Below, piece by piece: positions 22,537 through 30,402 of a stretch of DNA of 41,399 nt. The notes below the pieces were generated by a model that was not told the DNA's origin, made no database searches, and saw nothing but the letters and a program-made list of their open reading frames with translations. The DNA is taken from contig CAYTUX010000069.1 of NCBI GenBank assembly GCA_964441455.1, forward strand, positions 1 through 41,399. The letters are read 5' to 3'. Position 1 is the first letter of the stretch, and each line of letters begins with the position of its first letter. Source of the stretch: JAQICX01 sp964441455. Its GTDB lineage: Bacteria > Verrucomicrobiota > Kiritimatiellia > JAQICX01. The position numbers and the translations under genes were made by a program.

Positions 22537-23640
22537 CTATTTATAAGCTTTTCTATCCTTCATCCAGACATGAATATCATCAAGAGTCTTAGCCCATTTT
22601 TCATCATCATATCTAACTTCTAAAAATTTATCATAAAGTGTAAGCACAACTTGTGTCATTCCCTGTGTGAATAACATTCTCTCCTGAAATTTGCTTTCTC
22701 CGGCAAGCTGCTCGCCCTTCGGCAGCTTGGTTGATCTGAAGATAAATTCATCTGCATCAAAATGCGTTTCCCAGACCTCATCTTTTCGGGCAATAATCAT
22801 CTTTGCCTGTTTAATTTTCTTGTCGCCAAGTAGTGCCGTCGTCGCCTCACTGCTTGCCAATGGCAAACCATTTCTTAGCTGCGTAACATGTGCTCCCTGA
22901 ACACCTGTATTAACTAAGGTCACCGGACCATCAAGCATAATGCCAAACTCACCTGATAGTTCTAAATTTATTATACCGCTGAGTTTCTCACAGAAATAAC
23001 ATACCCAAGTCAAAAATTCACGACCAAAAAAGTCTTCAGGAGCCGGTTCTTCGACATCGGGAGAAAAGCTGCAAACCGGAATATCTCTAATATTGATGTT
23101 TGCTCTCTTGACAGCTGCACTTTCAGGCGTAAGAGGAATTAATTTCTTATTTGTAGTCTGTTCAAACATATGAATAAAAACATCTGTCTGCTTATCTGTT
23201 GTGCATTCCGCATATACAATATTCTCATTAGAATCATAAACCATTTCAATACCTGTCAGCATTGGCGGCATCTTCGGCAGCAATCTTGCTGTAATCTCTT
23301 TTTTAATTGCACTCTTCTCTTTACGACTTAAAAAATCTTTACCCTCCGCCTGCATTTGTGCAATCTCTTCAAGTTTACACTCTGCTTTCAAAAGTGCTGT
23401 AGGTATCTTTCGCTCTGCTTTCATAAGTGTCAGATATAGATATCCGGAAATAACAACTGTCTCTTCCTTTATATCAGTATCTAATAAAAACCTGCTGGTC
23501 ACCCAACCATGCACCGGCTCGTCACCTAAAATTGTTAACGGCGGTGCAACATTATTCTGAAAACATTTCAGATCTCTGGGATCTATTCCCCCCGGCAGAT
23601 AAAACATTTTGAATGAAACATTTTTTTCACTAAAAGACAT
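22537..23640 (-). CDS. RdgC-like recombination-associated protein
   Basis: 367 residues starting MSFSEKNVSFKMFYLPGG; GAGGATT lies 7 nt before the ATG and the lpxB stop is 5 nt upstream. It matches E. coli RdgC in order, as I recall that sequence. KAERKIPTALLKAECKLEEI and LSRKEKSAIKKEITARLLPKMPP (near 93-125) correspond to the RdgC stretch with LKDEVLHSLLPRAF. MLTGIEMVYDSNENIVYAECTTDKQTDVFIHMFEQTT corresponds to its central beta region. WETHFDADEFIFRSTKLP near the C-terminus corresponds to FAQRFDADFILMTGEL. RdgC forms a ring around duplex DNA and restrains RecA. The family is best known in Proteobacteria, and this one is diverged with a longer C-terminus. Assignment is by eye. Confidence 0.72.
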   Translation of the reverse strand: MSFSEKNVSFKMFYLPGGIDPRDLKCFQNNVAPPLTILGDEPVHGWVTSRFLLDTDIKEETVVISGYLYLTLMKAERKIPTALLKAECKLEEIAQMQAEGKDFLSRKEKSAIKKEITARLLPKMPPMLTGIEMVYDSNENIVYAECTTDKQTDVFIHMFEQTTNKKLIPLTPESAAVKRANINIRDIPVCSFSPDVEEPAPEDFFGREFLTWVCYFCEKLSGIINLELSGEFGIMLDGPVTLVNTGVQGAHVTQLRNGLPLASSEATTALLGDKKIKQAKMIIARKDEVWETHFDADEFIFRSTKLPKGEQLAGESKFQERMLFTQGMTQVVLTLYDKFLEVRYDDEKWAKTLDDIHVWMKDRKAYK

Positions 23641-23645
23641 ATAAT

Positions 23646-24797
23646 TTAATCCTCTTCACTATTATTATTTAAAAACTGAAATATAAACTCGGCGGCCTTT
23701 TCATCGGCATTACCATGACCAAGCTTCTGATTTACCTCCTGTATATTACTCTGCATAATCCGGCGTTGTTCGGTATTTGTCAAAAGTGGTCTCAAAGCAT
23801 CTGAAAGCTTTTCAGGTGTTGTATTATGCTGAATCATCTCAGGGCATATTGTCTTACCTGCAACGATATTAACCATACCAATATTCTTAATCTTTATTAA
23901 CATACGCCCAATCAAGTATGTCAGCAGCGAAGTCTTGTAAACAACAACCATTGGGCACTCCATAAGCGATGTTTCCAACGTGGCGGTGCCGGAAGTTGTA
24001 AATGATGCATCAGCCTGTCTAAGCACCTCTCGTGTATTGTCAACAATTACGTCAATATTTTTTGGCAGCTCTATTTTCTGCATGACTTCAATAATCTGCT
24101 GCTCCGCAGTTTTTGTTGCTGCCGCCACAATAAAATGTGCATCCGGAAATTGTTTTTCGAGCAGAACACATGCTTTTAACATTGGTTTAAGAATCATTGC
24201 AATCTCTTTTCTGCGACTTCCGGGAAGTATGGAAATTTTCTGTTTTGCACCATGCCATGGCAGCGAAAGTACAGGCAGCATCTTTGCCGCATTTGCTTTG
24301 TCAACTAATGGATGCCCGGCAAATTGAACCTCAATGCCGCTCTGATCTTTGAAAATCTCTTTTTCAAAAGGAAATATTGTTATGAGCAGATCAATAATCT
24401 GAGCAATTTTGGGAATTCTCTTCTGATTCCATGCCCATACCTGCGGACAGATGTAATGAACCGTCTTTATACCAAGTGCGTGAACCCGCTCGGCTAAACG
24501 CAAATTAAATCCGGGATAATCAATAAAAACAACCGCATCAGGATGCTCTGCTTCCGCCTTATCAAGCATCTCAAAAAATACCTTTTTGAAAAAACCTATA
24601 CGGCTTATAACTTCAGTGAAGCCAATTGCTGCAAGCTCTTTCACATCATAGAAAGTCTCAACTCCCTCAGCTCGCATTAATTCACCGCCAAGTCCAAAAA
24701 AAGTGCAATCAGGCATCTTCTCTTTTAATGATGCAACCAGTTTTGCACCATGCATGTCTCCGGAAACTTCTCCGGCCATTATCATTATCTTTTTCAT
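23646..24797 (-). CDS. lpxB: Lipid-A-disaccharide synthase
   Basis: 383 residues from MKKIMIMAGEVSGDMHGAKL, the standard LpxB N-terminus; upstream in-frame codons read through a repeat and are rejected. The GT19 enzyme joins 2,3-diacyl-GlcN-1-P (lipid X) to UDP-diacyl-GlcN at the inner membrane. Motifs: GEVSGDMHGA, FFGLGGELMRAEG, VVFIDYPGFNLRLAE, YICPQVWAWNQKRI, FPFEKEIF, ISILPGSRRKEIAMILKPML and the donor-site region FTTSGTATLETSLMECPMVVVYKTS. Its presence supports an LPS-bearing outer membrane. It follows a Gfo/Idh/MocA oxidoreductase gene 75 nt upstream and is tightly followed by the rdgC-like gene. A GC hairpin (24834-24853) lies in the leader 37 nt before the start. Confidence 0.96.
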   Translation of the reverse strand: MKKIMIMAGEVSGDMHGAKLVASLKEKMPDCTFFGLGGELMRAEGVETFYDVKELAAIGFTEVISRIGFFKKVFFEMLDKAEAEHPDAVVFIDYPGFNLRLAERVHALGIKTVHYICPQVWAWNQKRIPKIAQIIDLLITIFPFEKEIFKDQSGIEVQFAGHPLVDKANAAKMLPVLSLPWHGAKQKISILPGSRRKEIAMILKPMLKACVLLEKQFPDAHFIVAAATKTAEQQIIEVMQKIELPKNIDVIVDNTREVLRQADASFTTSGTATLETSLMECPMVVVYKTSLLTYLIGRMLIKIKNIGMVNIVAGKTICPEMIQHNTTPEKLSDALRPLLTNTEQRRIMQSNIQEVNQKLGHGNADEKAAEFIFQFLNNNSEED

Positions 24798-24833
24798 AAA
24801 ATATTTTCTCTTTAAATCAATCCAGCCCCGTCC

Positions 24834-24853
24834 GGGCGGCATTCTTGCCGCCC
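24834..24853. repeat. GGGCGGC hairpin in the lpxB leader
   Basis: GGGCGGC (24834-24840) pairs with GCCGCCC (24847-24853), loop ATTCTT. It is one of five related hairpins ahead of minus-strand genes; the loop sequence matches the copy at 29675-29694. Confidence 0.75.
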
Positions 24854-24871
24854 TTCCCAATTATAACTCTC

Positions 24872-25819
24872 TTACGACGGGTTGTTCTTGATACATTCAC
24901 ATATTTGTGTCGCCAGACTAAGAGCATCCAATGCAGGACGACCTCCGACAACCGGATCACTCTGCTCCTTAACACAACGAATAAATGAATCAATCTCATC
25001 TGTCAACTGATCACAATCCGGAAGTTTAATCTTCTTGGTGCTGATCCCAATTGCCTGCTTCTTAATTATTACACCACTACGATTGTTGTAATCAAGAGAC
25101 AGATAACCATCTTCCTGAAATACACGAATCTTACGCAAGGGCTCTCGACTAACTCGGCTGGCTGTAATATTAGCAACTGCACCATTTTTAAAATTTAATC
25201 TTGCATTAGCAATATCTTCTGATTTACTTATTACAGGCACTCCGACAGCATGTATATGAACTACAGGAGAATTTACAATATGCAAAATAATATCCAGATC
25301 ATGAATCATCAAATCAAGCACAACACTCACCTCTGTACCCCGAGGCAGCATCCCAAGACGTGGAGGCGGAAAAGAACTCATTCTTAAAGCTTCAATAAAA
25401 CGTGGCTTGTTAATCTTTTTTTCAATATACTTTATAACAGGATTAAACCTTTCAATATGACCAACCTGGAGAATCAAATCCTTTTCCTCTGCAAGATGTA
25501 CAATAGCCTCCGCCTCTTCTGTTGAAGCGGCAAGTGGCTTTTCAACCAGAACATTAACCCCCAGTTCAAGTAACTGTGTTGCCATCTCATGATGTTTGTC
25601 TGTCGGTACAGCAATACTTGCCGCATCAACTTGCGACGCAAGCTCCTCAATAGATGTATAAGCCTCACAACCAACTTTCTTGGCAATTTCCTTCGCCCGC
25701 TTTTTGCTGATATCATAAACTCCGACTAAATCAGTCATCTCATGTTCAGCATGCACTCTTGCATGATGCTGTCCAAGACTGCCAACGCCAAAAACTGCTG
25801 TTCTTATCTTCTTATCCAT
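24872..25819 (-). CDS. Gfo/Idh/MocA-family oxidoreductase in the lipid A gene run
   Basis: 315 residues, MDKKIRTAVFGVGSLGQHHARVHAEHE. The Rossmann motif is GVGSLG (11-16), followed by the family signature VEKPLA (about 92-97) and the active-site-type histidine in IHDLDIILH. AAGGAA precedes the start. NAD(P)-dependent sugar dehydrogenases of this type are often found between lpx genes. In Acidithiobacillus and Leptospira the related GnnA oxidises the 3-hydroxyl of UDP-GlcNAc so that GnnB can add an amino group for amide-linked lipid A. No gnnB-like aminotransferase is visible here, so a GnnA role is only a possibility. It is followed by lpxB (75 nt) and preceded by the gmhB-like gene. Confidence 0.88.
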   Translation of the reverse strand: MDKKIRTAVFGVGSLGQHHARVHAEHEMTDLVGVYDISKKRAKEIAKKVGCEAYTSIEELASQVDAASIAVPTDKHHEMATQLLELGVNVLVEKPLAASTEEAEAIVHLAEEKDLILQVGHIERFNPVIKYIEKKINKPRFIEALRMSSFPPPRLGMLPRGTEVSVVLDLMIHDLDIILHIVNSPVVHIHAVGVPVISKSEDIANARLNFKNGAVANITASRVSREPLRKIRVFQEDGYLSLDYNNRSGVIIKKQAIGISTKKIKLPDCDQLTDEIDSFIRCVKEQSDPVVGGRPALDALSLATQICECIKNNPS

Positions 25820-25860
25820 AATTATTTATTCCTTCTTTTAAAATCAATCATTCTACGTAC

Positions 25861-25879
25861 GGGCGGCAATCTTGCCGCT
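25861..25879. repeat. GGGCGGC hairpin in the leader of the oxidoreductase gene
   Basis: GCGGC (25863-25867) pairs with GCCGC around AATCTT; flanked by GTAC (25857-25860) as in the other copies. It is 42 nt before the start codon. Confidence 0.7.
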
Positions 25880-25950
25880 CCTACAGAGGGCGAGGCAGTA
25901 ACCCCTACAAAGCTCTCCCCACTATTTTCTAATTTACAAATTTTCGAATT

Positions 25951-26070
25951 CCTCACTTTTCCCATCAGATCCAAAGTGCTCCTCCCCTGTTTAGGGGAGG
26001 TGGCCACGCTGTCATTTGCTTTTAAACAAAAAGCAAATGACGGCGTGGACGGAGGGGTAATCCTGCCATT
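25951..26070. repeat. CTCCCC-hairpin repeat family, copy 1 with an enlarged second hairpin
   Basis: The conserved flanks read CCTCACTTTTCCCATCAGAT ... GGAGGGGTAATCCTGCCATT. The first hairpin is CCTCCCC/GGGGAGG (25981-26000). The second (26004-26048) is unusual: CCACGC pairs with GCGTGG and a further 13-bp stem GTCATTTGCTTTT pairs with its complement around AAACA. Related copies are at 26829, 29964 and 30098. Confidence 0.8.
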
Positions 26071-26101
26071 TACGCATTCTCGAATTTTCGCACTTTCGAA
26101 T

Positions 26102-26629
26102 TTACATCAAAACCTTATCCAATATTTTCGCCAACTCATCAATGCTCCCAACACAATAATCAGCTTCACTATCTTTTATATCTTTTGAAACCAATATTGT
26201 CCTGCAACCGGCAGCCTTACCTGTAAGAACATCGCCCTCTCTATCCCCTACCATAAATGAATTTCTTAAATCAATATCGTGTTTTTCGGCAGCTGCAAAA
26301 ATCATACCGGGCAGAGGTTTTCTGCATTCACACTCATCACCTGCCAGATGAGGACAGTAATACATGTCCAGAAGCTCACAGCCAAATTCTTCTTTCAGCT
26401 TCTTTTGAAGCCTATCATGCATTTTTTCAAGATCAGCTTTCTCAACAATTCCTTTGCCTACACACTGCTGATTACTTATCATTATTCCAACATAACCATG
26501 AGCAATTGCAACCTTTAAGCTTTGTACAAATCCATCCTGAATATGAAAATCTTCCCACTTTTCAACATATCCCGGACCGGGTGACCTGTTAATTATTCCA
26601 TCCCTGTCAAAAAAAACACACTTTTTCAT
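26102..26629 (-). CDS. HAD-family phosphatase, GmhB-like (heptose bisphosphate phosphatase type)
   Basis: 175 residues, MKKCVFFDRDGIINRSPGPG. The HAD nucleophile motif FFDRDG has Asp8 and Asp10. Motif II is MISNQQCVGKG. Motif III/IV is CECRKPLPGM with FMVGDREGDVLTGKAAG. The zinc-loop cysteines are seen in YYCPHLAGDECECRKP, as in D-glycero-D-manno-heptose-1,7-bisphosphate 7-phosphatase (GmhB). GmhB removes the 7-phosphate on the way to ADP- or GDP-heptose for LPS core, which fits with lpxB two genes away. The same subfamily includes histidinol phosphatases, which cannot be excluded. A GC hairpin precedes the start by 24 nt. Confidence 0.85.
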   Translation of the reverse strand: MKKCVFFDRDGIINRSPGPGYVEKWEDFHIQDGFVQSLKVAIAHGYVGIMISNQQCVGKGIVEKADLEKMHDRLQKKLKEEFGCELLDMYYCPHLAGDECECRKPLPGMIFAAAEKHDIDLRNSFMVGDREGDVLTGKAAGCRTILVSKDIKDSEADYCVGSIDELAKILDKVLM

Positions 26630-27075
26630 TATTATTTACTTGCTTTCCGTACGGGCGGGCCTTGGGTCCGCCCCTCCTACTGGGAACGCCAAGCTTGAAG
26701 GAAAAACTTGGCAAAACTCCTCCCCACCTAATCTTCCAATACGGAATTGACCCTTTCTTCAATTTTCACATTTTCGAATTTACGCATTCTCGAATTTTCA
26801 CATTTTCGAATTTACGAATTTTCGAATTCCTCACTTTTCCCATCAGATCCAAAGTGCTCCTCCCCTGTTTAGGGGAGGTGGCACGCGAAGCGTGACGGAG
26901 GGGTAATCCTGCCATTTACAGCTTCTTTTTTTACCCTTTCCCCTTCTTACCATGCGTCTGGCGTCATGAGTCATGCGCACTCTGCAACCTCGCTCGACCA
27001 ACAATAAATACCGGCAGAGGCTTTCCACGCCAATCTAACTGTATTGCGTCTAAGTCTCTAACGGTCTAACTAATT
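26630..27075. repeat. Repeat-filled spacer: GGGCGG hairpin, TTTTCGAATT array, CTCCCC repeat copy 2
   Basis: Holds no gene. In order: hairpin GGGCGG/CCGCCC at 26653-26673 (24 nt before gmhB); a degenerate array of TTTTCGAATT/TTACGCATTC units at 26758-26828; CTCCCC repeat copy 2 at 26829-26916, with second hairpin CACGC/GCGTG; a 22-nt motif at about 26953-26976 (GTCTGGCG followed by TCATGAGTCATGCG) repeated inverted near 29896-29920; and TCTAAC-type units at 27045-27070. Confidence 0.75.
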
Positions 27076-27765
27076 TCACAAATTAAAATTCGTCTGCCTT
27101 GGAGCACCATCTTCTCTTTCCTGACGAGCTAACTCCTCGTGAACCTCTGAAAGCGGCTGTTCCTCTGCTTCCTGTTCATGAGCAGCCTGAGCAAGTAAAG
27201 CAGGCTTTATAGAATCAAGATCGCCCAAATCTTTAAGACCAAAATGATTCAAAAATTCTTTCGTTGTTCCATATAAAAAAGGTCTTCCGGGCAGTTCGCT
27301 TCTTCCCGCAATCTTCACAAGATGCAGTTCCATAAGATTTTTAACAATATTACTGCTGTTTACCCCTCGAACTGCCTCTATTTCAGCCTTTGTAACCGGC
27401 TGGCGATATGCAATGACGGATAAAGTCTCAAGTGCGGGCATAGACAACCTGGCAGGCTTGCCTATTTCAAGATAGTGCCGGAGCCAACGACCGCAATTTG
27501 CTGCTGTCTGAAACTTATATCCCTCGGTCGTCTCAACAATAACAAAACCATTGGGGCGATTATTAATATCTTTAACTAAATCCTCAACAGCATTATTGAC
27601 ATCTTTTTTGCTGACTTTTCCATACTCCTTGGCATAGTCTTCACTGGTATCCGCAACCTCTTTTATACACTTCAATATCTCATTGATACTGATAGACCTG
27701 GTTGAACCAAAAATCATGGCTCCAACAATCTCTCTTAAATCCGGTAATTTCTTTATCTTTGACAT
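27076..27765 (-). CDS. scpB: Segregation and condensation protein B
   Basis: 229 residues, MSKIKKLPDLREIVGAMIFG. It has the two winged-helix domains of ScpB, with the diagnostic LSMPALETLSVIAYRQPVTKAEIEAVRGVNSSN near 107-139 and LPGRPFLYGTTKEFLNHFGLKDLGDL. The tail beyond about residue 190 is acidic and Gln-rich, probably disordered, and ends QREREDGAPRQTNFNL. ScpB dimers bind ScpA to form the kleisin-bridged SMC complex that condenses and separates chromosomes. AAGGATTG lies before the ATG, 29 nt after the scpA stop, so scpA-scpB are co-transcribed. No smc gene is in the window. Confidence 0.95.
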   Translation of the reverse strand: MSKIKKLPDLREIVGAMIFGSTRSISINEILKCIKEVADTSEDYAKEYGKVSKKDVNNAVEDLVKDINNRPNGFVIVETTEGYKFQTAANCGRWLRHYLEIGKPARLSMPALETLSVIAYRQPVTKAEIEAVRGVNSSNIVKNLMELHLVKIAGRSELPGRPFLYGTTKEFLNHFGLKDLGDLDSIKPALLAQAAHEQEAEEQPLSEVHEELARQEREDGAPRQTNFNL

Positions 27766-27794
27766 ATAAACAATCCTTGTTCTCGTAAAATCCT

Positions 27795-28580
27795 TTAAAG
27801 CAATGACGAGATCTCTTCTTTGCTCTCCAATTCCAAAAATTCTTCTTCCGGTGCATCATCTGATGAAATCATAATATCACTAAATTGTCCATCCTGATAT
27901 ATTGTTATCTTCTTGAGCTTTATAAGTTCAAGCAATGCCAGAAATGTACAGACAACTTCGTGCTTTGTCGACTTCTTCGTAAATAAACTGCTGAACTGAA
28001 CTGACCTTTTTTTTCTTAAAACTCTAACAAGTTCATCAATTTTCTCTGCAACTGTAAACTGATCTGAAAAAATATCCCCGACAACATCTTTTTTAGCACG
28101 CTTCAAAACTCTGTTAAAAGCTGATATCAAATCATATAAATTAACATCTTCAAGCTCTATTCCATCATCACTGTCATCCAATATGGTAAGATCCTGACCA
28201 ATCTCAAAAATATTCTCCTGCTCAAGCTCCTGAACATGCAGTTTTGATGCAATGTCTTTAAACTTCTTATATTCAACAAGCTGTTTAACAAGATCCCATC
28301 GCGGATCTTCTTCGTCATCTTCAAGTTCAGGGCGATCCTCTACCGGCAGCAGCATTCTGCTCTTTATCATCATCAAAGTGGCTGCCATGACCAGAAACTC
28401 ACCGGCAATATTTAAATCCAGCATACGCATAAAATCTAAATATTCCATATACTGCTTGTTGATTTTTTCAATTGGTATATCATATATATCAATCTCCTCT
28501 TTTTTTATCAAGTATAACAATAAATCAAGAGGTCCTTCAAAAACTTCAAGCTCAATTTTGTAATCTGTTTTATCAGCCAT
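27795..28580 (-). CDS. scpA: Segregation and condensation protein A (kleisin)
   Basis: 261 residues from MADKTDYKIELEVFEGPLDL; a second possible ATG lies 8 codons upstream at 28604 with a poor ribosome site. The N-terminal kleisin motif is FEGPLDLLLYLIKKEEIDIYDIPI, followed by the SMC-head-binding helices (IAGEFLVMAATLMMIKSRMLLP), an acidic linker (PELEDDEEDPR) and the C-terminal winged helix (TFLALLELIKLKKITIYQDGQFSDI). It pairs with ScpB encoded immediately downstream. The C-terminus EEEFLELESKEEISSLL is acidic. A GC-rich hairpin of the GGGCGG type lies 33 nt before the ATG. Confidence 0.94.
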   Translation of the reverse strand: MADKTDYKIELEVFEGPLDLLLYLIKKEEIDIYDIPIEKINKQYMEYLDFMRMLDLNIAGEFLVMAATLMMIKSRMLLPVEDRPELEDDEEDPRWDLVKQLVEYKKFKDIASKLHVQELEQENIFEIGQDLTILDDSDDGIELEDVNLYDLISAFNRVLKRAKKDVVGDIFSDQFTVAEKIDELVRVLRKKRSVQFSSLFTKKSTKHEVVCTFLALLELIKLKKITIYQDGQFSDIMISSDDAPEEEFLELESKEEISSLL

Positions 28581-28612
28581 TTTTTTATCCAACAAAAAAT
28601 TCATTCTTTTGG

Positions 28613-28632
28613 GCGGGATGCGTCTCCCCCCT
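28613..28632. repeat. GGGCGGGA hairpin in the scpA leader
   Basis: GGGCGGGA pairs imperfectly with TCTCCCCC around TGCG. It is a diverged relative of the GGGCGGC hairpins ahead of lpxB, the oxidoreductase, gmhB and trpS. Confidence 0.5.
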
Positions 28633-28676
28633 ACATTTCGCCCGCGCCAGCTCGTACGGTCGAAAAATCTTTTGCC

Positions 28677-29636
28677 CTACAGTCCCACCGCAGCCTTTGC
28701 CGCATCAATTGTCTTGTCAGAAACCGCTCTTGCTTTTTTTGCTCCCTCTGCAAGAACATCCTCAACATAATCAAGATCATGCACCAATGCTTCACGTCTC
28801 TCTCTAAATGGTTCAAGATATTCCCATAAGTCTTCAAAAAGCTGTTTTTTTGCATGCCCATATCCATAACCACCCTTGCGAAGATTCTCCGCCATCTCAG
28901 ACACCTTTTCTTCTCCTGCAAAAAGTTTATAAATCTGATAAACATTGCAAGTTTCAGGATCCTTAGGATCATCCAGTTCTTTAGAGTCAGTAATTATCTT
29001 CATAATTCTCTTCTTTGTTGCCTTCTTGCCGTCAAACAACAAAATATGATTGTCATAACTTTTCGACATCTTCTGCCCGTCAATTCCCGGAACGACAGCA
29101 ACTGTATCCTGAATAGATGCCTCCGGTAATGTGAAAATCTCACCATATTCATTGTTGAATTTAATTGCAATATCTCTTGTAACTTCCAAATGCTGTTTCT
29201 GATCTCGACCAACAGGAACAATGTTTGACTGATATGCCAAAATATCTGCTGCCATCAAAACAGGATAACTGAACAAAGCATGACTTGCTGCAATACCCTT
29301 GGCAATTTTGTCTTTGTATGAATGGCAACGTTCAAGTAACCCGAGAGGTGTAACTGTCGATAACATCCATGTCAACTCCAACAATCTTGGTATATCACTC
29401 TGCCTGAAAAATGTTGTTTTAGCAGGATCAAGACCTAACGCCAAAAAGTCCAGTGCGACATCAAGTGTGTTCTCTCTTAAAAATTCAGGATCCTTTGATG
29501 ATGTCAGTGCATGATAGTTCGCAATAAACAAAAAGGCTTCACCCTTTTCCTGTAACTCCAATGACGGCTGCATCATTCCGAAATAATTTCCTAAATGCAA
29601 TTTACCCGAAGGTTGTATGCCCGATAATATTCTCAT
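28677..29636 (-). CDS. trpS: Tryptophanyl-tRNA synthetase
   Basis: 319 residues, normal for bacterial TrpRS. Class I signatures: HLGN (14-17) in PSGKLHLGNYFG and KMSKS (189-193) in GIDGQKMSKSYDN. Also present are FIANYHALTS, the indole-pocket region LMAADILAYQSNIVPVGRDQKQHLE, and the helical anticodon-binding domain ending DAAKAAVGL. The product activates tryptophan and charges tRNA-Trp. A good AGAGGAAT site precedes the ATG. A GGGCGGC hairpin lies 39 nt upstream of the start. The scpA gene follows at 96 nt, so trpS-scpA-scpB may form one transcript. Confidence 0.97.
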   Translation of the reverse strand: MRILSGIQPSGKLHLGNYFGMMQPSLELQEKGEAFLFIANYHALTSSKDPEFLRENTLDVALDFLALGLDPAKTTFFRQSDIPRLLELTWMLSTVTPLGLLERCHSYKDKIAKGIAASHALFSYPVLMAADILAYQSNIVPVGRDQKQHLEVTRDIAIKFNNEYGEIFTLPEASIQDTVAVVPGIDGQKMSKSYDNHILLFDGKKATKKRIMKIITDSKELDDPKDPETCNVYQIYKLFAGEEKVSEMAENLRKGGYGYGHAKKQLFEDLWEYLEPFRERREALVHDLDYVEDVLAEGAKKARAVSDKTIDAAKAAVGL

Positions 29637-30402
29637 CTATTTATTCCTCTATTATATTCTAAATTTTTTCGTACGGGCGGCATTCTTGCCGCCCCTTCTG
29701 CAATTTTCGCTGCAATACTTCATATTGCCTCGTATATTTTCTTCATTTCATTACGAAATGCTCTGCCGAGAGCAAGAAAATTTTTATTTATTTATTGACC
29801 CAGGGCGTTGCCCTGGGCTAGTATATTAAGGGCTTTCAGCCCTTGCGGACGCCGGGGACATATTAGCTCCTGCCCATCAAACATTATCTTTTTTGACGCA
29901 TGACTCATGACGCCAGACACATGACAAACCAAGATGCCGATGGTAGCATCGGTGCTCCAAAAATTACTTTTCCCATCAGATCCAAAGTGCTCCTCCCCTG
30001 TTTAGGGGAGGTGGCACGCGCAGCGTGACGGAGGGGTAATCCTGCCATTTTCGCATTCTCGAATTTTCGCATTTACGCATTTGCAAATTTTCAAATTCCT
30101 CACTTTTCCCATCAGATCCAAAGTGCTCCTCCCCTGTTTAGGGGAGGTGGCCGAGCCTGCGAGGACGGTGGGGTAATCCTTTATTCAAAATTGGACGTTA
30201 GATGTTCGACGTTCTTAATCCATTTTTATTTTTCTTTGTGCTCTTCGTGCCTTCGTGCGAGACATTTTTTCTCTTTTTTCTTTTAATAATCTGCGTTCAT
30301 CTGCGAAGAACCGACCACCGGGAGATAGGCTGGAGCCTGCGACAGCAATGAGTGCAGCGAATGGCCTATCTGCGGATAAATTCTTTTGCATTCAATCGCC
30401 AC
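29637..30402. repeat. 766-bp repeat-rich spacer between trpS and valS
   Basis: No gene seen. Contents in order: GGGCGGC hairpin 29675-29694; CCCAGGGC/GCCCTGGG around GTT at 29799-29817; AAGGGC/GCCCTT around TTTCA at 29828-29844; a motif at about 29896-29920 that is the inverted partner of 26953-26976; CTCCCC repeats copy 3 (29964-30049) and copy 4 (30098-30180) separated by a TTTTCGCATT-type array; CTTCGTGC units near 30233-30260; ATCTGCG units near 30288-30305; and a long-range GATAGGC/GCCTATC pair at 30325-30370. Each looks like a small family of dispersed, hairpin-forming text. Confidence 0.75.
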
